DNA of 50,736 nucleotides, from positions 1-50,736 of the forward strand of contig CALUSM010000019.1 in NCBI GenBank assembly GCA_944323445.1. The letters are read 5' to 3'. Below are positions 15,988 through 24,403 of this stretch, in pieces. The stretch's first letter is position 1. Every line of letters starts with the position of its first letter. Below the pieces are notes generated by a model. The model made no database searches. It worked only from the letters and a program-made list of their open reading frames with translations, and had not been told where the DNA came from. A program made the position numbers and the translations under genes. Source of the DNA: an uncultured Bacteroidales bacterium. Its GTDB lineage: Bacteria; Bacteroidota; Bacteroidia; Bacteroidales; UBA932.

Positions 15988-17433
15988 ATGAGTACACCTA
16001 CCATAGACACAAGTTATTACAGCCTGTTCGGAATAGAACCCGACGATGCCCGCAGACTGCTGTCCGCCGCCTTGTCCAAAGGCGGGGACTACGCCGACAT
16101 CTTCTGCGAGCACACCGTCAACAACGAGCTCTCGCTCCGTGACGGCGAGGTCAATTCCGTCCGTTCCAACATTGACTTCGGTGTCGGAATCCGTGTCCTG
16201 AGCGGAGACCGCACAGGATATGCTTTCTCCGAGAGCACCCGCATAGAGGACCTGCTGAAAGCTGCCTCCACCGCCGCAGAGATAGCACGGGACACCTCTT
16301 CGAAGGTAAGTCTGCCGGAAGACTGCACTCCCGTGGATTTCATCAATCACTATCCCCTGCTCTCGGAGCTGTCCGGATGGGAACGGCATACGGTGGAGGA
16401 GAAGAAAGACTACCTGCTGATGCTCAGGAATATGATCCGGCAGGCATCGGAGCGGGTAATCAACATCACCGGACGCATCGGAGACCAGCAGACCAGGATT
16501 CTGTTCTTCAACTCACTGGGACAGTGCTATACTGACCTGCGCCCGATGGCCCTGATGTCCGCCACAGTGGTGATGCAGGAGGGCAGCCGCATGGAGAATT
16601 TCTATGCGTCCAAGAGCTACCGCAAAGGCTTCGACTTCCTCTCGCAGGAGCTGGTACAGGCACTGGCAGATGACGTGGTGGAGGGCTGCAACCGTCTCTT
16701 CGAAGCCTCCCGCCCGCCCTGCGGGGAAATGCCAGTGGTCATGGGTGCCGGCGGCTCGGGAATCTTGCTGCACGAGGCTATAGGCCACTCCTTCGAGGCC
16801 GACTTCAACCGCAAGGGCGTCTCCATCTTCTCCGACCGTATGGGGAAAGTCATCTGCAACCCCGATATCAACATAGTGGATGACGGCACCCTTCCCTATT
16901 TCAGGGGCTCGGTCAATGTAGACGACGAGGGCGTGCCTGGCCAGAAGACCTACATGGTCCGCAACGGCATACTCAACTCCTACCTTCACGACCGCATCAG
17001 CGCCCGTCATTACGGAGTTGCCCCCACCGGCAACGGCCGCCGCGAGTCCTTCCGCTACATGCCCATCCCGAGGATGCGCTCCACCTACATGGAGAACGGC
17101 CCCGCCACAGAGGAGGACCTGATACGCTCGGTGAAGAAGGGCATCTACGTGGACAATTTCGCCAACGGCCAGGTCCAGATAGGCGCCGGAGACTTCACAT
17201 TCTACGTCAAGTCCGGATACATTATAGAGGACGGACACCTGACCCGTCCAATCAAGGACACCAACATCATCGGCAACGGTCCGGAGGCCCTGGCGGCCAT
17301 CACCGGCGTGGCCGGCAACCTCATAGTGGACGACAGCACCTGGACCTGCGGCAAAGGGCAGTACTGCCCCGTATCCTGCGGCATGCCGTCAGTCCTGGTC
17401 AGCAAACTTAATGTAGGAGGCATCAATGAATAA
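15988..17433 (+). CDS. tldD: Metalloprotease TldD
   Basis: The 481-residue subunit of the TldD/TldE heterodimer carries the zinc motif HEAIGH at about residues 262-267 (GSGILLHEAIGHSFEADF). The C-terminal GNGPEALAAITGV and SCGMPSVLVSKLNVGG blocks are typical. The pair degrades or trims peptides, for example in peptide-toxin maturation or antitoxin turnover. I chose the ATG at 15988; upstream in-frame codons lie inside the terminator hairpin. It overlaps pmbA by 8 bp. Confidence 0.95.
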   Translation: MSTPTIDTSYYSLFGIEPDDARRLLSAALSKGGDYADIFCEHTVNNELSLRDGEVNSVRSNIDFGVGIRVLSGDRTGYAFSESTRIEDLLKAASTAAEIARDTSSKVSLPEDCTPVDFINHYPLLSELSGWERHTVEEKKDYLLMLRNMIRQASERVINITGRIGDQQTRILFFNSLGQCYTDLRPMALMSATVVMQEGSRMENFYASKSYRKGFDFLSQELVQALADDVVEGCNRLFEASRPPCGEMPVVMGAGGSGILLHEAIGHSFEADFNRKGVSIFSDRMGKVICNPDINIVDDGTLPYFRGSVNVDDEGVPGQKTYMVRNGILNSYLHDRISARHYGVAPTGNGRRESFRYMPIPRMRSTYMENGPATEEDLIRSVKKGIYVDNFANGQVQIGAGDFTFYVKSGYIIEDGHLTRPIKDTNIIGNGPEALAAITGVAGNLIVDDSTWTCGKGQYCPVSCGMPSVLVSKLNVGGINE

Positions 17434-18733
17434 AGACATAGCACAGAAAGCCCTGGAGACGGCCATGTCCTGCGGGGCATCGGGCTGCCGCGTAACTCTT
17501 TCAGAGAGCACGCAGACATCCATATCATATCTAAACGGAGAGATAGAGAAGCTGCAGGAATCGACCTCCACGGCCCTGGGCATAGCCCTTTTCACCGAAG
17601 GCCGCTACGGAGCCTTCTCCACCAACCGCCTCGAAGAGGACGAACTGCGGCCATTTATACAAAGGTGTATCAGCTCATGCAGGCTGCTGGCGCCGGACAA
17701 ATGCCGTACCCTCCCCGACCCCTCACTGTACTACCGTGGGGGCAGACCGGACCTCGGGCAGTGCGACACGAATTTTTCCAGGATTCCATTCAAGGCCAAG
17801 ACCGACATCCTAGAAGCCACGGACGCCGAGGTGAACAAGAGCGACTCCCGGGTGATTTCCACCGCCTGCGACTGGGATGACTGCCTCCGCTCAGACTACA
17901 TCATCGATTCCCAGGGATTAGAGGCAGAAGCCTCCAGTACATTCTACTCGGTATCCTGCGAATGTACCGTCCGCGGCCATGGAGAGGCCCGTCCGCAGAA
18001 CAACTGGTTCGAGGGCTCCCTCTTCTTCGACCGCCTGCCCTCAGGCTGCGGCAGGACAGCTTACGAACGGACAGTACCGATGATAGAGGCCCGCAAGCTA
18101 AGTTCCGGAAAATACAATGTGGTCCTCGAGAATACCGTTTCGGCCAAAGCCGTCTCGGCCATCATCTCTGCCCTAAACGGCTCGGCACTACAGCAGCGGA
18201 ACTCATTCCTACTGGATTCCCTCGGAAAGCGGCTTTTCCCTGAGAACCTGCTCATTACGGATAATCCCCTCATCCCAGGACGCACCGGTTCCGGCTATTT
18301 CGACAGCGAGGGAGCGGCCACCTGCGAGCGGGACATCATCCGCGACGGAGTGGTGCGGACCTACTTTCTGAACACCTATTTTGCCAATAAGCTCGGAATG
18401 CCCCGCACAGCGGAGGACGCCTACGCAGTATGTTTTCCCCGCAACTCCGGCCTCGGACTGGAGGAAATTCTGCGGCAGACCGGCAGCGGAGTGCTCATAA
18501 CCGGCTTCAACGGAGGCAACAGCAATCCCGTCACCGGAGACTTCTCCTACGGCATCGAGGGCTGGTACTTCGAGAACGGGCAACGGCTCTATCCGGTCAA
18601 GGAAATGAACCTGAGCGGGGATTTCATCTCTTTTTGGGCCCGCAACATACTCATCGGCAATGATCCCATCAGCTTCATGCAGTGGCAGATACCCACACTG
18701 GCTTTCGAGGGGGCCGATATAAGCGGAATATAA
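17426..18733 (+). CDS. pmbA: TldE/PmbA subunit
   Basis: The 435-residue partner of TldD has the same fold but no HExxxH motif, as expected for TldE. Family blocks include SYLNGEIEKLQESTSTALGI near the start and GDFSYGIEGWYFENG near the end, which helps form the shared active-site chamber. Its ATG overlaps the tldD stop and its stop overlaps the antiporter ATG (TAATG), so the three genes are translationally linked. Confidence 0.93.
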   Translation: MNKDIAQKALETAMSCGASGCRVTLSESTQTSISYLNGEIEKLQESTSTALGIALFTEGRYGAFSTNRLEEDELRPFIQRCISSCRLLAPDKCRTLPDPSLYYRGGRPDLGQCDTNFSRIPFKAKTDILEATDAEVNKSDSRVISTACDWDDCLRSDYIIDSQGLEAEASSTFYSVSCECTVRGHGEARPQNNWFEGSLFFDRLPSGCGRTAYERTVPMIEARKLSSGKYNVVLENTVSAKAVSAIISALNGSALQQRNSFLLDSLGKRLFPENLLITDNPLIPGRTGSGYFDSEGAATCERDIIRDGVVRTYFLNTYFANKLGMPRTAEDAYAVCFPRNSGLGLEEILRQTGSGVLITGFNGGNSNPVTGDFSYGIEGWYFENGQRLYPVKEMNLSGDFISFWARNILIGNDPISFMQWQIPTLAFEGADISGI

Positions 18734-20199
18734 TGAAACAACCTGGACTACTAATATCCTTCATCCCGGTCATCCTGCTGATGACTCTGATTGTTATCGG
18801 AGTGACCGTCTTCGGGGCCGACATCACCGGAGGCGCCTCTCAGGTGGCTCTGCTGCTGGCCGCGCTGACGGTCATCGGGATTTCTTTATTCCATCTCAAG
18901 ATGCCCTGGTCCCGGCTGGAGGAGGGCATCATCGACAACCTCGGCAAGACCGGACCGGCCATCTTCATCCTCCTGATGATAGGGGCCCTGACCTCCACCT
19001 GGATGCTGTCGGGAGTGGTTCCGACCCTGATTTACTACGGCATGAAGCTCATCAGCCCGAAGATATTCCTATTAGTGGTATTCCTGCTCACAGCCATAGT
19101 CTCGGTGCTCTCGGGCAGCTCGTGGACCACCATCGGCACCATAGGCGTGGCGATGATGAGCGCGGGCACTATGCTGGGCATCTCCGAGGGCTGGCTGGCC
19201 GGAGCCATCATCTCCGGAGCCTACTTCGGGGACAAGCGCTCGCCCATGTCCGACACCACCAACCTCGCCTCATCCGTAGCGGGAGTAGATATCTACAGGA
19301 ACATCAACTATCTGCTGTACACCAACATGCCGTCATTCGTCATCTCCGGCATAGTGTTCACCGTCGTAGGCTTCACATACAACCCGGCCTCCGAGCTGGA
19401 TCTCAGCGCCCAGTATGCCAGCCTCTCGTCGGCGTTCGTCATCAGTCCCTGGCTGCTGCTCATCCCCTGCCTGACCATTTTCATGATATACAAGAAGATT
19501 CCCCCGTTCATCACCCTCTTTGTGTCCGCCCTGCTCTCCGGCATCATAGCCTTCTTCGTGCAGCCGGACCTCATAGCGCAGATATGCGGAGAAGGAAGGG
19601 GATTCCGGGAATTCTTCTACTTCCTATACCAGTCCCTGGCCGCAGAAGTGACCGTATCCACAGGCGACCCGATGCTGGATACCCTGGCCTGCACCTCCGG
19701 CATGTCCGGCATGCTCGGCACGATATGGCTGATACTCTGCGTAATAGTCTTCGGAGGCGTGATGGAGGCATCCGGCATGATAGAGGCCGTCACTGCCAGC
19801 ATCATCTCCCGCCTGAAGAATGCCGTGCAGCTCGTCTCGGCCACAGTCGCCTCCGGTATCTTCTGCAACATCGTACTCTCCGACCAGTACATGTCCATCA
19901 TCGTTCCGGGAAAAATGTTCGCAGAGGCCTACCGCAAGCGCGGCTACGCTCCCGAACTGCTCAGCCGCAGCCTCGAGGACTCGGCCACAGTGACCTCGGT
20001 ACTGGTACCCTGGAATACCTGCGGAGTGGTGCAGTCCACCGTCCTTGGCGTGGCTACCCTCTCCTACCTCCCCTACTGCATCTTCAACCTGCTCTCGCCC
20101 CTGATGTCCATCTTCGTGGCGGCCATCGGCTGGAAGATCCGCAGACTTCACGACAACAATCAATCAAACATTAATATTAAAGACAATGAAAATCAGTGA
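18733..20199 (+). CDS. nhaC: NhaC-family Na+/H+ antiporter
   Basis: The 488-residue protein is highly hydrophobic with about 11-12 membrane segments. The NhaC blocks are clear: LSGSSWTTIGTIGVAMM and SGAYFGDKRSPMSDTTNLAS, with conserved polar and acidic residues for ion exchange. A second half ends VLVPWNTCGVVQSTVLGV. It exchanges Na+ for H+ across the inner membrane. The ATG at 18733 overlaps the pmbA stop. Its last 14 bp overlap the FKBP gene, so all four plus-strand genes from tldD are probably co-transcribed. Confidence 0.9.
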   Translation: MKQPGLLISFIPVILLMTLIVIGVTVFGADITGGASQVALLLAALTVIGISLFHLKMPWSRLEEGIIDNLGKTGPAIFILLMIGALTSTWMLSGVVPTLIYYGMKLISPKIFLLVVFLLTAIVSVLSGSSWTTIGTIGVAMMSAGTMLGISEGWLAGAIISGAYFGDKRSPMSDTTNLASSVAGVDIYRNINYLLYTNMPSFVISGIVFTVVGFTYNPASELDLSAQYASLSSAFVISPWLLLIPCLTIFMIYKKIPPFITLFVSALLSGIIAFFVQPDLIAQICGEGRGFREFFYFLYQSLAAEVTVSTGDPMLDTLACTSGMSGMLGTIWLILCVIVFGGVMEASGMIEAVTASIISRLKNAVQLVSATVASGIFCNIVLSDQYMSIIVPGKMFAEAYRKRGYAPELLSRSLEDSATVTSVLVPWNTCGVVQSTVLGVATLSYLPYCIFNLLSPLMSIFVAAIGWKIRRLHDNNQSNINIKDNENQ

Positions 20200-20731
20200 C
20201 AAGAAAGTAGTAGCACTCACCTACACCCTCACCGTGGACGGCCAGGTGGCCGACCAGACCACAGAAGACCGTCCCCTCGACTTCATCTTCGGCATGGGCT
20301 ATCTCCTGCCCAAGTTCGAGGAGAATATCGCCGGCAAGGAGCCCGGTGACAGCTTCGAGTTCACCCTCACTCCCTCTGAAGGCTACGGCGAGCACAATCC
20401 CGAGCTGGTGGTCGAGCTTCCCAAGCACATCTTCGAAGTGGACGGCAAGATCCAGGAAGGTCTCCTCACCGTCGGCAACATGATCCCGATGATGAACCAG
20501 CAGGGCGGTGTCATGCACGGCAAGGTTCACGAGGTCAAGGATGACAGCGTGATGATGAACTTCAACCACCCCATGGCCGGCAAGACCCTCAACTTCACCG
20601 GCAAGATCCTCACCGTCCGCGACGCCACCGAGCAGGAGCTGACCGAAGGCCTGCACGGGGAGTTCAAGCAGAGCTCATGCGGCGGCGGATGCTCCTCCTG
20701 CGGCGGGGACTGCTGCGGAGGCTGCAACTGA
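20186..20731 (+). CDS. SlyD-like FKBP peptidyl-prolyl isomerase with Cys-rich tail
   Basis: The 181-residue FKBP-type isomerase has an inserted IF (chaperone) domain, as in SlyD. KVVALTYTLTVDGQVAD opens the FKBP fold, GYLLPKFEENIAGKEPGD is the flap and SEGYGEHNPELV leads into the insert. The C-terminus is a metal-binding tail with seven cysteines (SSCGGGCSSCGGDCCGGCN), a Cys-for-His variant of the SlyD tail used in nickel handling. It probably folds proteins and buffers a soft metal. The start lies inside the last codons of nhaC. Confidence 0.88.
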   Translation: MKISDKKVVALTYTLTVDGQVADQTTEDRPLDFIFGMGYLLPKFEENIAGKEPGDSFEFTLTPSEGYGEHNPELVVELPKHIFEVDGKIQEGLLTVGNMIPMMNQQGGVMHGKVHEVKDDSVMMNFNHPMAGKTLNFTGKILTVRDATEQELTEGLHGEFKQSSCGGGCSSCGGDCCGGCN

Positions 20732-20781
20732 TCTGACTCTACCGTCTGACTGCTCAGCAACTCACAAAACGCCGAATGTCA

Positions 20782-20894
20782 GCAGGCGTAAAATGCAGGT
20801 CTTAAAAGACCAGGCCCTCCCACCGCTTCGCGGCGGGCCCCTCCCTCTAGAGCCGAGGGCGGCTAGTCTTTTTCGACCTGCATTTTGCGCCTGC
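20782..20894. other. Large palindromic three-way-junction structure
   Basis: A 20-bp outer stem (20782-20801 with 20875-20894) has one G-U-type mismatch. After a 2-nt internal loop it continues as AAAAGAC (20804-20810) with GTCTTTT (20866-20872). Two inner hairpins fill the junction: GGCCC/GGGCC (813-817 with 835-839 of this kilobase) enclosing CCGC/GCGG, and CCCTC/GAGGG enclosing CTCTAGAG. It lies 50 bp beyond the FKBP stop with no strong T-run after it. It could be a structured RNA, a bidirectional terminator or a palindromic repeat. Confidence 0.6.
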
Positions 20895-21032
20895 TTGCAT
20901 TGACGGCTGATGGCTACTTGCACTGCATTTTCAAGCCTTACCCGTTTTGCCTGTTTGCCTCATTTTCCTCCACTTTCCTTCTTTTTTCTTTCCTTAACAC
21001 AACTTATCGTAACGCACCTTACCGTCTCCCTC

Positions 21033-21346
21033 CAGTCTGTAATTGTGCATTTTGAACAATCAGCTGGAAAACAAGCTATTACAAAACTATCCCTACAACA
21101 GACTGAACTGTGCACCGAGGCTCGGATTTCTTTAAAAACGCCTATAAAGCGCTGTAGCAGGGGTTGCCAGCGGTCAGCAGATTTTCTCCAGGACGAGTCT
21201 GTAAGCCGATGATCCGCGCATAACGTTGTCAAACAGCAATATATGCGAAAAACAGGAAAACAGATAAGCGGCGACCTACCCCAGTCTTGCTTTATGTATA
21301 TCTCTGAGAAACATGAACATATACTGTATTTGAGATGAACAGACTG
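21033..21346 (+). repeat. Mosaic intergenic element, copy 1
   Basis: Copies of AGTCTGTAA start at 21034, 21196 and (degenerate) 21283. Inverted ACAGACTG copies start at 21098 and 21339. The 54-bp core at 21151-21204 contains TCTCCAGGACGAGTCTGTA, identical in all three copies. The block GATCCGCGC...TTGTCA following the core matches the last unit of copy 3. It fills the gap between the converging FKBP and fucosidase genes and touches the fucosidase stop. The stretch 20895-21032 holds nothing I recognise. Confidence 0.85.
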
Positions 21347-21350
21347 CATT

Positions 21351-22796
21351 TCACTGCAGTGCGGGATACACGCTGAAACGGGATATGCATGGGACGGCGC
21401 GGCTGCTGTCGACTACGAGACGGACGGCTGTTGCGGTCACCGGACGATCGAAAACAGCGATATGCTTGTGTCCTACGGATGTGCCGGTGTAGACTGTCTG
21501 CCACTGGCCGTCAGGCATCCTGGCCTCCACGCGGAAAGACCGGATGCGCTCACCCTGAGCGATATCTTCCTGGATGACACAGCGGTCCACTGACACTGCT
21601 CCAGACGTAGCGGAAGACTGCCGGTCTCCAGCGGATTGCTGCGGAAATTCCAGCAGGAAGGTTCCGCCACGGCCGGAAGCCGATGCGACAGGCGTCCCGT
21701 ACCTGCGCTGTATCTCCTCACCCCACTCCTCTAACCGGCGGACATCCCCCTCAGGCAGCAGGCCGTCAGGATCCGGAGTCAGCCCGACGATGAGTGTGGC
21801 ATTGCGTCCCACCGACTTCTCGTACATGGACATCAGAGCATCGAGAGAGTAGACCGCGTCCTCGTCTCCCGGCTCCCAGAACCACTCGTGCCGGCCTCCG
21901 GCTCCGCGCAGAGGTGTGTCCGCCATAGCCGGCACCCAGTATTGTCCTTCGGGATCTCCGTGGGCGAGCAGACGGTTGTGTTCGGAGGCCGACTCGTTGT
22001 TGCGGTTGTGGCTGTAGGGATAAGGGAACGTGGACCAGCACGGGTAGCCGACGGTTCCGGTCTCGGAGCCGCCCCAGCGAAGGTCAGCCCGGTCCACATT
22101 GTGATAGAAGAGGCAGTCGGGCTGAAGGCTGTCGACTATAGGCTCCACATCCGGCCCCATGCCCCTCGGGTCGTCGGCCCCGCCGTCAAACCAGATCATG
22201 AAGAGGTCTCCGTACCGGGAACACAGTTCCTCCACCATCCGTTCGCAGTACCTCCGGTACCACTCCTGCCGGTTGCGGGCAAAGTCTCCGTCTCCCTCGG
22301 CCGCGAAATTGTGTATCCCTAAAAGCGAGTTCCACCGGATACCGACATATAGTCCCGGCTGCAGTCCGTACTTACGGCACGAGGCCACGAAGTCCGCCAC
22401 GATGTCCCCCTTGCCGTCCCTCCAGCGTACCGCCTTCAGGCAGTAAGGGTTCACATCGCTCTGCCACAGACCGAAACCGGTCTCGTGAGTGGCCGTAAGT
22501 ATGGCGAAACGGGCTCCGGCAGCCTTGGCCGCGCGTATCCACTGGTCGGTGTCGAGATGCTCCGGAGCGAAGATGTTGTAGTCCTCGACCGGAGTAATAC
22601 GGTTGCTTCCCTGACCATAGGCCTGACCGTCGAACACATGCAGGTCATAATGGAACACCACGCCTAATTCGGCCTCGTGCCACTTGAGCTGTCTCTCCGC
22701 CGGAACCAGGATGCAGGCAGTATCTTTCACGCTGGCTGAAGACAACAAACATACTGTCAGCAATAATGCGATGCAGAACCATTTCCGTATATTCAT
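21351..22796 (-). CDS. Secreted alpha-L-fucosidase, GH29
   Basis: The 481-residue product starts with a signal peptide (IRKWFCIALLLTVCLLSSAS). The GH29 catalytic domain includes LKWHEAELGVVFHYDLHVF at its start, ARFAILTATHETGFGLW (general fold signature) and the nucleophile aspartate in DLFMIWFDGGADD. A C-terminal beta region resembling a carbohydrate-binding domain ends the protein. It should remove terminal fucose from host or plant glycans in the periplasm or at the surface. I chose ATG 22796, which gives a clean signal peptide. It follows the flavoprotein gene by 59 bp on the same strand. Confidence 0.85.
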   Translation of the reverse strand: MNIRKWFCIALLLTVCLLSSASVKDTACILVPAERQLKWHEAELGVVFHYDLHVFDGQAYGQGSNRITPVEDYNIFAPEHLDTDQWIRAAKAAGARFAILTATHETGFGLWQSDVNPYCLKAVRWRDGKGDIVADFVASCRKYGLQPGLYVGIRWNSLLGIHNFAAEGDGDFARNRQEWYRRYCERMVEELCSRYGDLFMIWFDGGADDPRGMGPDVEPIVDSLQPDCLFYHNVDRADLRWGGSETGTVGYPCWSTFPYPYSHNRNNESASEHNRLLAHGDPEGQYWVPAMADTPLRGAGGRHEWFWEPGDEDAVYSLDALMSMYEKSVGRNATLIVGLTPDPDGLLPEGDVRRLEEWGEEIQRRYGTPVASASGRGGTFLLEFPQQSAGDRQSSATSGAVSVDRCVIQEDIAQGERIRSFRVEARMPDGQWQTVYTGTSVGHKHIAVFDRPVTATAVRLVVDSSRAVPCISRFSVYPALQ

Positions 22797-22855
22797 GAGT
22801 TCTGTAAATTTATTTCCCATAAGAAATGAATTTGCTTAAAACCAATATTCGTGAA

Positions 22856-24403
22856 CTATAAGTCGCACCGCAGGATGCGCTCGGCGGCACGGATGCCGTC
22901 GATGGCGGAGGAGACGATGCCCCCGGAGTAGCCGGCTCCCTCCCCGCAGGGATAGAGGTTCTGCAGGTCAATGTGCTGGAGGGTCTGAGGGTCGCGGGGC
23001 AGGCGCACGGGCGAGGAGGTGCGGGACTCCACTGCAAGGAGCAGGGCCTCGGAGGTATAGTAGCCCCTGAGCTTTCGGTCAAATGCCGGAAAGGCCTTGC
23101 GCAGGCGGTCGGCGACGAAGCCCGGCAGCACCTCATTGAGGTCCGCGGCAAATGCTCCGGGAGCATAGGATGTCTTCGGCAGTGTCGTAACAACTGACTT
23201 GCCTCTGCGGCTTTTGACAAAATCGGTCATGCGCTGGGCCGGAGCGCGGAATGAGGCCGAGACTTCGAAGCAGCGGCGTTCCACCTCCTCCCGGAAATCC
23301 AGCATTGCCTCCGGGCCGCCGGGGACATCCTCCGGCTCGACGGAAGTGACGATACCGGCATTGGCCCAGCGGGAATTGCGCTGGGAGTTGGACATGCCGT
23401 TGGTGACCACCGTCCCCGGCTCGGTGGACGAGGGAACGAGGATGCCGCCCGGGCACATGCAGAAGGAGAATACTCCCCTGCCGTCCACCTGCTCCACGAG
23501 GGAGTATTCAGCTGCCGGCAGCCAGGGCATGCGCGGGCCGTGGTACTGCGCCCGGTCGATGAGCTCCTGCGGATGCTCCGCCCTGACTCCGAGGGCAAAG
23601 CCTTTGGCCTCCACCGCCCACCCCTTGCGCATGAACAGGCGGTAGATGTCCGAGGCGGAGTGCCCGGTGGCCAGGATGACCTCCGGAGCCTCGAAGACGG
23701 AGCCATTGTCACAGAGCACCTTCCATCCTCCGCCGGGAGTCTGCTGAAGGTCGGTGACGCGGCTGGAGAAATGATATTCGCCTCCGCATTCCACGATATG
23801 GGAGCGCATGGCCTCGACTATCGCAGGCAGACGGTCGCTGCCTATGTGGGGATGGGCGTCGATCCTTATCATGGGGTCCGCGCCGAAGTCGGTGAAGGTC
23901 TTGAGGACTGCGCCCACATCGCCCCGCTTGTTGGAGCGGGTGTAGAGCTTGCCGTCGGAGAATGTACCGGCACCGCCCTCGCCGAAGCAGTAGTTGGAGT
24001 CGGGATTGAGGCCGCCGGTGCGGGAGATGGCGGCTATGTCGTATTTGCGTTCGTGGACGTTCTTGCCCCGCTCGAGGATGATGGGACGGTGGCCGCCGCA
24101 GATGAGTCTCAGGGCGGCGAAGAGTCCGGCGGGACCGGCACCGATGACGATTACGGGCGGCTTCTGCGAGACATCCTGACTGAGGCTGTACGATGCGGTC
24201 CCGGGCGGCACCTCCCCCTGCAGGTATGCGGCTAACCGGTAGCGCCGCAGGATCTTGCGGGAGCGGGCGTCGATGGAGCGGCGAAGTAACCGGACCACTG
24301 CTATTTTCCCGAGAGGAACACCGGCAGCCTTGGCCGCAGCCGTCCTGAAATCCTCCTCCGTGGGAGCGTACGATGCCTCGAAGGCTGTCTCGAATTCTTT
24401 CAT
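22856..24403 (-). CDS. NAD(P)/FAD-dependent oxidoreductase (COG2509-like)
   Basis: The 515-residue flavoprotein has a roughly 80-residue N-terminal extension typical of this group (RRSIDARSRKILRRYRL). The dinucleotide-binding loop VIVIGAGPAGLFAALRL lies near residues 85-101. The blocks YCFGEGGAGTFSDGKLYTRSNKR and CMCPGGILVPSS are family signatures, and GEGAGYSGGIVSSAIDGI closes the FAD site. The physiological substrate is unknown. It begins directly after the tsaD stop, so it is probably co-transcribed with it. Confidence 0.88.
   Translation of the reverse strand: MKEFETAFEASYAPTEEDFRTAAAKAAGVPLGKIAVVRLLRRSIDARSRKILRRYRLAAYLQGEVPPGTASYSLSQDVSQKPPVIVIGAGPAGLFAALRLICGGHRPIILERGKNVHERKYDIAAISRTGGLNPDSNYCFGEGGAGTFSDGKLYTRSNKRGDVGAVLKTFTDFGADPMIRIDAHPHIGSDRLPAIVEAMRSHIVECGGEYHFSSRVTDLQQTPGGGWKVLCDNGSVFEAPEVILATGHSASDIYRLFMRKGWAVEAKGFALGVRAEHPQELIDRAQYHGPRMPWLPAAEYSLVEQVDGRGVFSFCMCPGGILVPSSTEPGTVVTNGMSNSQRNSRWANAGIVTSVEPEDVPGGPEAMLDFREEVERRCFEVSASFRAPAQRMTDFVKSRRGKSVVTTLPKTSYAPGAFAADLNEVLPGFVADRLRKAFPAFDRKLRGYYTSEALLLAVESRTSSPVRLPRDPQTLQHIDLQNLYPCGEGAGYSGGIVSSAIDGIRAAERILRCDL

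Noticed and set aside
20960-21349. Minus-strand open frames through copies 1 and 2 of the mosaic element that share a TDSSWRKxAD segment
   Set aside because: The shared peptide comes from the conserved DNA core. Differences among copies are mostly amino-acid-changing and copy 3 breaks the frame; the 88-bp period is not a multiple of 3.
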